A stretch of DNA of 64,000 bases. Origin: Branchiostoma floridae (lineage: Eukaryota; Chordata; Leptocardii; Amphioxiformes; Branchiostomatidae). The position numbers and the translations under genes were made by a program. Under the pieces are notes generated by a model. It saw only the letters and a list, made by a program, of their open reading frames with translations. It was not told the DNA's origin and ran no database searches. This document shows positions 1-22,798 of the stretch, piece after piece. The stretch lies in NCBI RefSeq assembly GCF_000003815.2, contig NC_049997.1:494132-558131 (forward strand). Reading direction: 5' to 3'. Within the stretch, counting starts at the first letter, position 1, and each line of letters opens with the position of its first letter.

Positions 1-12585
<12,585 letters not shown>

Positions 12586-15017
12586 TGTCGAACTTGACGT
12601 CCAGCAGTAGTCTTTGTTTGATTCTCAAATCTGGATAGTATTTAGGAACGTTCTCTCGTGTGTCTTGATACCTTACCTGCACTGCGTTCGTGACCCGGAC
12701 ACACTGTAACGTGAACCACTTTGCATACATAGTACAGCAGCGCATGCTCGTATTACTTGTTTATGGTTGACTCGTTGCGTCCATTGTTTACATTAAGCAC
12801 AGGTATGTACTGTTTAGCCGGGGGCTTCACCAAACCTGTTTTTAAAGATGGCCTGAGGCAAACAATGCACCAAAACATTCGCACGACCAAAAGGTCGTGT
12901 CACTGCTCGAAGAAGCGTGAAGTGAAATGTTGACTTTACAAAATTGACGCTGTGTTAGCACTGAACATTGGGATCTTAAACCGCCATATAAAGGGGATGT
13001 TTTACAGCAATGCCGATAACGATAAACGACATTGGATGTCTACATTATTTCGAAATCACCTACTGAAGCATACGACTGTACAGCAACTGCAATAAATGAA
13101 TGGATTATTTTTAGGGAAAAAGGCCTAATTAAGAATCAGCTATCACTACCGTGGTCATAAGCGCCCTCTTGTGCATTATGGGAAAACTGCAAGGTTCCTG
13201 AGATATGCTATCATCCCTTGCGCTGAATTTCAAAGGACCGCAAGGGGTCGTATGACATGCATATTATTATCAGAAACTTAGTAGCTCAGTAATAATAATA
13301 ACTCGTTTATCAAAAAGAAAATTAAAATACTACAAATATCTAGGAAAATCGCAATGTATAAAAGAAGCGACCGCGAGTTTTTATTGATCATATAATCCTG
13401 TATTTTTTACATAAACTATGCAACTAATGTTCTGCTTTATATTTCACTGGTTGGAAGCTCCATCAAAATGTGACATTTCTATTATTTGGCGGAAGAATAA
13501 TAGCTATACAAAATGTTGTTGGGTGTACAGTAAACTGATAATGATATTACATATGTCATAAGTATGAAAGTCGAACCATTTACCAATATATAAGCACGTA
13601 GGAATAGGTAATCTCTAGCTTTATGTCTGGTACAATTTGATATTTTTCGCCTTAAAGTATTAACGTTAACCAAACATTTTGTACAATCTCATCTGATGAA
13701 TCAAGAAAAAGGATTCGTTATATAGTATCAAAGAAAAAAAAATACATGAGCATAGTTTTCTTCTGTGCACTAGATTATGTTTCCGCTATACGAACAACAG
13801 TCTGGCTAGTGTCTTCCACACATTAAACAGACTGTCAAAACGTTTGAGAAAATGAGGTTGTATACATAAGTAAGTTATTTCTAATTGACTTAACAATCTG
13901 TAGAAACTATTGAAACCGGATGAAATACATAAATCTCAATACAAAAGAATGCAGAATTTGTTCACTTTGTGTTATAACAACGTTCATTATAATAAAAAGT
14001 TACTCAAAAAGAAGAAAACTCTGTTCATGATGGTTATTAACTTTTGCCTTTAAGAAAACAATATACTTAAAAAAGATAAGAATGAAAAGCTCGTAACTAC
14101 TAAAGCTTAAAGCACATTCGAAGATAAGATATCTCTCTGTCCTCCCCTCCCTCCAAGACAAGGTTGTCATCTCGACCCATGCATGTCTCGTAAACGGTCG
14201 TTGCCTGCGACTGCTGTCGCCATATCGCTTGCTGGTCTATGTGAGATCATTTGGGGCTGACAAGAAAGAAAAGTCGTGAATAAAGCAACATTTTAATCAT
14301 AACTATAACACAATACCGTGATTGTAGCATAATACTTCGAAACCCAGCCCCAAAGCTTAAACCTTAAACACTAATCGATTTCGACATGAAACATCGCGGT
14401 ATGGACAGATCGTGGTTATAAAACTTAAGTGACAGAGTGTGGTAATACAAGCCAAAAAGCAACGACCCTTTCAAAACGCAATGACCGTATACGCGCCGGA
14501 AACTAGTGTCATTGCAGAATTAGTGTCTTTTTGTTAGTGACCTGCGGCTAAAGAATAAAATAAAATGATACAGGGTATTTCTAGTTGTATCTCTAGCTCT
14601 AGCTCTGCAAGCTCCAACAAAATATGCTTACCAGCAAAATGAATGCCGCTTTCCAGTGTCTGAGTTAGTCTATATATGTGAATCTTTTTTTTAGCACAGC
14701 CTTGCCTTCTTAAGGATTCTTGTTTGACATATTCGATTAAAACCAAACTTATGCTACTCATAAAGTATCAAAAAGAGACTAGGGTTTTGAACTATGTGAA
14801 AAGCCACCTTTTTTTCGGCGCCCATTAGCTTTCAAATTGTTAGTAACGCTTCGGGAAGGTATTGATAGTATTGATGACAATGAACCGATTTACCCTAAAA
14901 TAATTAAAAATGTACATCATAACTACAATTAAATGGAACAGGTAAATTAGAAAATGGAACCTTGCACATCTGTGACACAGAAATCAGTAGCCAGAGTTTA
15001 TCTTTTTTCCTTACCTT
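12586..15017. other. Intergenic region between the PTGR1-like and RHIM/TRADD-N genes
   Basis: AT-rich sequence. The 5' UTR and promoter of the minus-strand PTGR1-like gene should lie just right of 12585, and the 3' UTR of the next gene just left of 15018. I see no exon, structured repeat or recognisable RNA gene. The short open frames here show no family motif. Confidence 0.5.
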
Positions 15018-18000
15018 CTACAATGGCGGCTTCTTGTGTGCTTGTCTGGAAGTGTTCGGCTTGACAGGGAACTTGAATCGAGAAGTCTCTTCTGTAAATG
15101 AAGTGAAATGAAAACTTCATGACGTCAAACCTAATATTTCAGCCTTTCTAATCAGCGACTGCAGGATGTTCTTTTAATTGTTGTTTTGTTTTTGACTGAT
15201 AATTTGCCATTTTCTACTGAACTGTCAAACTGAAATTTAGTCATATGCACAAATGCCCATTTGTATTTGCCAGCAGTGAAGGTGCAAAGTAAACCTGAGA
15301 AAGATAACAGACTGTCGCCGAATCTTTGCCTGTTAAATCTTTCTAATATATGTACCTGTTGTGAATAAGGAACATTTCTATTTAGGCATTTACCTACTTG
15401 ATGCAATGTAATTGTTTCAAATAGCATAGTTTTTTGCAAATAAACTTCAAGAAAGCCTAAATGAAAATACCTAAACAATATAACATTTTTTGTCTAGGCG
15501 AGTTACATCTCTGCTGAAATATACCATGACATTTTGTGGAGAGCTGCCCAAGTTCTACCTACCCCTACTCCGCAAGGAGGCGAGGGGAGGGGGGCAGATG
15601 ATCTACGCAACCCAGACCTCGCGAGATCGAGACTAGGTCATTCTCCGTGAACAAAATGGACTGTCAGCTGTCGAAAATTTGGAGGTATGTACCTTGCCTT
15701 TAAAAACAGTCATTGCTTGTAAAAAATTTGGAGTAACCATGATTTTTGCTCGTATCTCACCGTCAGTGTCCCAGTCAGCAGAGCCCAGCCCAGAGTCAGA
15801 GCTGGTCTGTCTCGGCCGGCCCTCAGTAGCTACAAGCCGCTGCAGCTGAGGTGACTTGGCTCGGGTGGTGGATGCACCAGGAGGGATTACATCCACCAAG
15901 CAGGTTCCGTCTGATGCCCGGCTGTCAGAAGATGTCTCCACCGCTTGTAGCTGGTCAGTCGTGGCCGTAGCTACTTTGTCCTGTGGGTCTGGGTGTTCAA
16001 GAAAGTCAAAATGACCATTGATCATATTCAAGCTTTGAAATCTTTGACGTGCTCGTTCACATACTAATTTACTCACTCACTCACTCACTCACTCACACAC
16101 AAACCCCCTTATTAACTCACTCGCGCACTCACTCGCGCACTCACACACTCACTCACACACTCACTTTCCCACTTACTAACAGCTCCTCATGCTGTCATTA
16201 ATTACCACTCACCGTTTACTCATTACATACTAACTTATCACTCAATACCCAATTTACTCCACACTCACTCACTTACTCTTACTAATTCACTTACTCACCA
16301 CTCGTGTACTCACAACTCACTCTCACTCATCATTATAATTATTTACGAAGCCAATTTACCAGTTTCACTTTCCTCGACTAAGGTCACCCGAACTGGTGGG
16401 ACATCCGGGGTCTTCACCGACACGGCTAGACTGATGTCCACGGGTTTCCCGGAAGTGACGTACTCAGGCAGGAATGTCTCCATCAGGATCCGATGGTAAC
16501 TTCCGTCACGACACATCTCCAGCAGCTTCTGCGCAGCCGCAGGGGTTTCCACCTGGAGATTCAGTAAGATGAGGCCCAGTGAGAAAAGTTTCCGTGTGAT
16601 TATTTTGCAAAATCATAAACAAAAATCAAAATCATATGTCTCCGGTCTCATTAACCCATCCATTTTTATGCCTAATTTTAATAAGTTACCTTCCAATTAG
16701 CAGGACAAGTCGAGGAACGGTATTCCTAGCTTAAAAATTTTCAACGAATTATTCAACGATGCGCAGTGAAGACTTGTACCTATTGTAATTGTTTACCTTG
16801 GAGAGTCTGGTAGCATGTATATTAGCAAGTTTCCTTTTAGGAAGTTGTTTTTAGAGAATCTTAAGGGTTGCAAGCCCCGAGGTGTTCGAAGTACATCCAC
16901 GAAAGTGGGACCCGGGGTACCGCAGTTTCGAAAGACGGTTTTAGTCTAACCCGATATGCCCTTACCATTGATCCCATCTGGCGTCTCCCAATTACAACTA
17001 ATTTGAACCAGGACCTGAACTGTGGGGATAATACCCAGTAAGGTGCAGTAACATCCATTCTCTACCTGTAGGTTGAGGAATATGCATCCCCGCCCGACCT
17101 CCGCAATAGTACTCGGCACGTCCTGCTCCCTCATCCTCCTGACGTACTCCCGCCGGTACGACTCGTCAGCCAGCCGTCGGAACATCAGCTCCTCTCCCTC
17201 CGGATCGTGAACGGAGACGAGGGTCGCTATGAAATCTGTACAATAGCTGTTATTGGTTAGCTCGAATGATCATTTGTCTTGGTAAATAACATTATGCAAG
17301 AGGACTGAACTTTACGGAACAAGCGATTGGAATAATCATGATGATGATGCAATGATTGGGAATCAGTTTAGATTCGGGCACGCCATCCGATTCAAGCAGA
17401 GACGGGGGACGACACAGATTATCTGGATTTTACGACCCGTTGCTGTGGTCATATATATTTATTGCTGTGGTCATGTATCTTTATTGCTGTGGTTATGTAT
17501 CTTTATTGCTGTGGTCATGTATCTTTATTGCTGTGATTATGTGTATTTATTGCTTTGGTCATGTGTCTTTAACGTCTAAAACGTAAAGTCCAGAATTTGA
17601 AAATTTGTTATATGTTTTGTTATCTCCATGGGAAATGTTGCATCAAACAAAGTGAATAAAATAATTACAACACTAACGGCATGGATTTTTCCTTAAAGGC
17701 AATAAATTGTCCCTTAAATTGTGTAGATATGGCTTTGCTTAATAATAGACTGACATATCGAATTACATTTCTAACGTTATTACCCTCTGAAAGTGGCACC
17801 ATCCTCTTGTCACTCTCAGCTTTGGTAATGTCCATGATGTTGTTAGACCCGATTTGCACGTTGGTTGCTGTTCCCGTTATCTGCACAGTGAAATAGTTGA
17901 TGGTGGGTTGAGTAGAGTTGCCGGAGCTCGATGTGTGGAGCACTGCCGGGCCGGAAGAGGGCTGGGGCGCTCCGTCAAAATCATAGCCACTGGTGGGGCG

Positions 18001-19373
18001 ACTGGAGCTTTCTGGTGCAGAAGAAGAAGGAATTCATGAATATGTACCTATCTATCTATTTGTTGTTACCCTTAACAACCTTTAACACATAAAAGCTGCA
18101 CATCTAAATGTTTGAGCTGTTCAAAAAATTTACTATGGGGATGCCTCTAGAGTAACTCTTTGTTGGCAACGGGATTCACACTGCGATAGTTCTAAGGAAA
18201 AGCAAATCTTAAACACGTCATGCAAATTTGATAACTCAAATGATATAAGGGAGGGTGTAAAAGAAAGTATTTCAATCAATTGACATTTTAGTGAGCGTCT
18301 GTCACCTTCCACAGGACAATTCTGATTGGTTATACACACTACAGCACAGGTGTCGCTGCTTATAATTGCGTTCCTAAACGCAACGTATGTACATATATGC
18401 ATTGGTGGTTAATGAGCGGTTAATAATTTGCTTGAAAAAGGAGTGTATCATTACTTATATAAGTACATTGTGTTTACCAGTTGCGTATCCAGATTCCAAT
18501 GAAGCTGTCCGCTCCTTCCCAGTAAGTTGAATGGACGCAAGTGCAGCAGAGAGGTCTAGGTCTCTGGAGTTTCGCTTGGAAACGTCTGAAGGTGCTGAAA
18601 TTTAACAGTACTATTTACACGACATTTCAATATCAACAACCTTTGACCAATTGCTGACGTCACACATACAAAAAGTCATGTGTCCAGAGTGACTGTGCCA
18701 GGCAGTTAAAGGAACTGAGGAACTCAGTCGAAAATTCAGTTTTAGTCTTCAGTTTAGATTTCATATAATGAAATTTACCAAGTCAGATGAATGTAAATGT
18801 GTAAAGTGTCTTTTTTATGTACAAACAATCTTCGTTCGTAAAATTAACAGAAACTGTAAGGGGATTTCATTATTTGATCAATTGGGATGCAGGGTGAATT
18901 AAAAAGACATTGTTCTTACCGACAAATGCACTTTCGTTTTCTATCTCCTTTGCCGTAGACATCTTCTGGTCTTCTAAACGATAAAAATAGTATATTTATT
19001 ATACAGACGAAAGAACAAACAGACGCACAAGCCTAAGACATAACCTTAGCCATTCTGGCAAAGGAAATAATGCTGCATTTAAAGCATGGCCGTAGTGGCT
19101 TGCATATTCCTCGTTTTCTGAAAGATTTTATTCATCTCTTTGTTGCCACCAATCGGCAACGTATGGTGTCACAGAACAGGCTACCCATAAACCAGTGCGA
19201 CTATGAATCATTTCTGTGACGTCACAATCCGATGCCAATTTGTCCTAGGTCCCACCAATGAGTACATAGTAAACAATTAATTTACAAGTCGTTCTGAGAT
19301 TTTCAGTAAAGTTGCAAATTTTATATAATTACGCACCTGAGAAAATTTCGTTTTCCTTGAACCACTTAACCAT
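15018..19373 (-). CDS. RHIM- and TRADD-N-like adaptor protein (complete, 8 exons, 366 residues)
   Basis: Coding exons, in transcript order: 19337-19373, 18920-18973, 18478-18594, 17784-18011, 17066-17235, 16360-16552, 15761-15988, 15018-15091. They total 1,101 nt with agreeing phases. The start ATG (MVKWFKENEIFS) is the first after an in-frame TAA. Residues 120-131 read NVQIGSNNIMDI and match the RIP homotypic interaction motif core (I/V-Q-I/V/L-G-x-x-N), which in RIPK1, RIPK3, TRIF and ZBP1 forms signalling amyloids. Residues about 147-250 (VGRGCIFLNLQVETPAAAQK, LLEMCRDGSYHRILMETFLP) have the strand-helix pattern of TRADD-N-like domains. The tail is Ser/Thr-rich and contains DSGLGS (331-336), a beta-TrCP degron form. 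There is no death, kinase, TIR or caspase domain. Likely a cytosolic adaptor in cell-death or immune signalling (inference). Both domain calls are by eye. Confidence 0.78.
16072..16330. repeat. Degenerate (ACTC)n tract
   Basis: Tandem ACTC/ACAC units, purest at 16072-16096, decay over about 250 bp in an intron of the RHIM/TRADD-N gene. Confidence 0.85.
17437..17570. repeat. 22-bp minisatellite, about six copies
   Basis: The unit is close to attgctgtggtcatgtatct plus tt, with starts at 17461, 17483 and 17505 (22-bp spacing). It lies in the intron between the RHIM exon and the first TRADD-N exon. The open frames across it are artefacts. Confidence 0.85.
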
Positions 19374-21001
19374 CCCTTGAGCGTTCACAAGCAAGTTTTA
19401 AACACGGATGCATGTTGGCTTCCGCCGCCTATGCATAAAAACTCCCGGTGAGTCACTGTTTTTTTTTATGTCACTTGTTTTAGAGCTGTGCTGTGCTGTA
19501 GCGGCAGATACCCTTGTTAGACCTCTCAATGAGTTAGTATGTTAAAACACACCGAAACAAGTCTTCATTAAAGTACTATCCCCAATTTCAATCTTACAAT
19601 GTTTTCACCCACAGAAATTCGTAAGGGTCATCTTAATAACCATTCAAAAAGTGTCAACCGCTTCAAACTCCAAAGGAAAGCCTACTTTATGGAAATAACC
19701 CCACCTTTTCTGTAATGAAGTAATGAAGCAACTTTAATACTGAAACAGTACGAATACAGTATGATAACATACTCTAAGGTGCCTCTGCACTTTGTGCACT
19801 TCATGTACATTAGTTGCTACGTTTAATCTAAGCAGCCACCTTGTTTTGCTAGGTCCCCGGAAGTGACAATGTCGGAATGTAATTGTCGTGCTCTATTCGG
19901 CGCTAATGAATTAAAACACAGGTTATATTCATTGATAATTTGGTTGTATTCTTGGCAGTACATGTATCGAAACGACTATTAAAAAGTAAAATGAACGATA
20001 CACGTACCTTTAGTTGTAACACGAGTATCAATAGCGAGGCACTTTGTAAATGTGAGTCAGACGAGTCCAAAACTGGTTTGCCTCGTCAGGGCTGGGTTTA
20101 CCCCTCCGGATATGACGTCATCACACCCACTCGTGTCGTCTAGCGTTGATCGTACCATTTCTACAGCACTGTTTGAACCCCAACTGTACTTTATGAAACA
20201 ACAGTCTCAGTGACAGAGAATTAGGGCAGTCAATTGGAACGTGTTCTTATGATCTACATTCTATTCCGTGGTAATGCACCCACTTGACAAGACTTTGCGC
20301 TAATCCGTGACCTCACTGTTCGTTTACACACGGCTGTTTGTTTTGTATGACTCACCAGAATTCCCCTTGTATAATCTTTCTTTTATATTCTATACATATA
20401 CATAAGAGGGTGGTGGCAAGCATTTCTGTTTGGGGAGATATTGCTGTCCATATCATACTTCCACCATGTCGAGAGACGAAGAAAAGAACATTTTGTGATG
20501 TTGCCCCTCTGACCACCACAGTATGATGGGCAAATCATTAAAATAACACACACGGCTTGATGATTGGCTTACGTAATGTTTTTCAGGAAAATACGTCAAA
20601 CCGAATAAAATGCGTTTTATCATAAGATTTATACTTACTACTAGAGTAGTTATCTATGCTGTTTACCATTGTCATTTTATTGCCACTTGCGAGTGACCCT
20701 TAGGTAAGAAACGGCAATACACTGTGTATTTGTTTGTTTTTTTCTAAGTGCCGTATCCTTGATCTTAAAGAACGTCGTTTTAAAAAAGAAAACTCTGTGT
20801 GGTGTTGTGCACATAGGCTGAATGTACTGTATGACTGGGTAAATAGTTCACCATGTGTAAAGGGGAAGAATATTTCCTCTAACTTAAACAGGAATTTGTG
20901 AGGGGAGTAATAAGGAACAGTTAGATGTAATCTATAGCAGCTTGACATGCCTATATCTAACACTCAATGGACCAGAAGAAACCCGTCAACATGCTTGAGT
21001 G

Positions 21002-21425
21002 TATATCATAGTGGTCCTTATCATGTAGAGGTAGACCTTGTGTAGAGGTGGTCCTTATGTAGAGGCTGTCCTTATGTAGAGGTGGTCCTTATTATGTAGA
21101 AGTAGGCCTTATGTAGAGGTGGTCCTTATGTAGAGGTGGTCCTTATCATGTAGAGGTAGACCTTGTGTAGAGGTGGTCCTTATGTAGAGGCGGTCCTTAT
21201 GTAGAGGTGGTCCTTATTATGTAGAAGTAGGCCTTATGTAGAGGTGGTCCTTATGTAGAGGTGGTCCTTATCATGTAGAGGTAGACCTTGTGTAGAGGTG
21301 GTCCTTATGTAGAGGCTGTCCTTATGTAGAGGTGGTCCTTATTATGTAGAAGTAGGCCTTATGTAGAGGTGTTCCTTATGTAGAGGTGGTCCTTATGTAG
21401 AGGTGGTCTTTATGTAGATGTGGTC
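21002..21425. repeat. Minisatellite with 125-bp higher-order repeat
   Basis: The basic unit is about 17-18 bp (tgtagaggtggtccttat) with ordered variants. The variant tcatgtagaggtagacc recurs at 21021, 21146 and 21271, exactly 125 bp apart, so blocks of seven variant units have been copied as a whole. Confidence 0.9.
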
Positions 21426-21579
21426 ACTGTTACAGGTTTGATTGTATATTAATGACCAGGTAGTTAAATTATGTAGAGATGATCACATACATGTGATGAT
21501 GATGGCTGTTTCTTCGTATCCGAAGATCAATGGTTGGCAGACAGGTTTATTAGACGACCAGTCTGCCTGGCCTGCACGT

Positions 21580-21746
21580 GACTTTTTAAGGTGAAGGAGG
21601 GCTGTGCACTTCCTTCTCCACCCTCTCGTCTACTGGTGTACTAAGTCCTACAGGGACAGAACTGTTTCGGTGACACAGCAAGCGGATTCGAACCCGGGAC
21701 CTCTTGGGCCTAAGACCAACGCGCTCCCGATCGTGCCACGCGGTCC
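21580..21746 (-). mobile_element. tRNA-derived SINE
   Basis: Read on the minus strand from 21746, it starts like a tRNA: A-box-like TGGCACGATCGGG (21726-21738) and an exact B box GGTTCGAATCC (21684-21694), followed by a non-tRNA body (TTCTGTCCCTGTAGGACTTA). The acceptor stem and anticodon arm are not intact, so it is not a functional tRNA gene. Confidence 0.75.
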
Positions 21747-22798
21747 CACACATGTAAATGTTTAACTGTATATCAAACACTCTCGCTGTGCTGTACAAGT
21801 TTAGCTGTATACCAGTCACTGGGTGGTCCGAGTTGACAGAAGTTATATACACCCCTTGATATCAAATGGAACCTCCTCTGAAGGTGTAAAGTCAGATCTA
21901 GCTACATGAAAATTGTCACGCAAGATGACCTTTCCCACTGTTGTTATCGTTTGTTATGGACCAGAGGTATAATACAAAAGGTGGCGTGTTTTGTATCCGT
22001 ACCGCTTTTGTCTGGGATGGACCAACTGTGGTAGAGGGGTGTCAGTGGTTATGTTTCTGTCCTCTAACACGGAAACATTGGACATATGACTATGTTGTAA
22101 AAACAATGTCAAACTTAATGATTGTTGTTCTACCCTGTACCATTCTTTGTCATTACTTCTTTAACCCCCCACCACTCGAAGCAATTAACAGGTGCATTGG
22201 TATTTACATAGCAGCAAAGTGCAGACAGAAGTGCACGGTGTGCACATCTATAAGGAGTAAAAACTGACTACCAGTAACCTTCAAGTTACCCATGGCCTCT
22301 AACAGAGGGACCATAAATCACAATTTATCTCAAGAATCAAAATGTGAATTTGTACCTACTTGATTTTTGTGTGTGTGGCGTCTTTTGATCTTTGCTCAAT
22401 GACATGTAACACTACATGAGTAAAGATCAAACCCAACAGTATCATTTAACTAGGGTCTACATAAGATACAACTGTATATTTTCTCACAATATTCAGTGAA
22501 CGACGGTAGGTTGATAGCGATGTAACGACACAATAGATATGATCCCGAGACAGATAAAACTCTTCCACACCCTCTTTCTAATCAGGGCATGCGATATAAG
22601 TATCAAGAAATCCCAAAACCCCTTTCATACCTTCAAGGTTTCGTTCGCGGAATCCAAGGCGTCTGGAGGCGTTTCTACCTCACAAAGCACGGGCGATTTT
22701 TCGTGGAACGAAACCAAGAAACCGGTTGCGTTTCTATACTACATTTGGAATGAATATTTGGTATCAACGTATTGCTACGTGTCTAAACCACGACCAGC

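Larger units (their letters stand above)
19374..22798. other. Head-to-head intergenic region
   Basis: It separates the divergent RHIM/TRADD-N (minus) and multicopper oxidase (plus) genes. It should contain both promoters, though I recognise no core element with confidence. It contains a minisatellite (21002-21425) and a SINE (about 21580-21746), described separately. The rest shows no coding signal. Confidence 0.5.

Noticed and set aside
18920-18962. MSTAKEIENESAFV as the start of the RHIM/TRADD-N protein
   Set aside because: A good acceptor lies just upstream (18974) and an upstream exon (19337-19373) joins in phase and begins with an ATG after an in-frame stop, so the upstream start is preferred. 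The internal Met remains possible.
21002-21425. CRISPR-like array
   Set aside because: Units are contiguous without unique spacers and the genome is eukaryotic. It is a minisatellite.
21670-21746. tRNA gene on the minus strand
   Set aside because: The boxes are good but the stems do not pair as a tRNA and a SINE body follows. The same holds for the heads at 40150, 51660 and 63086.
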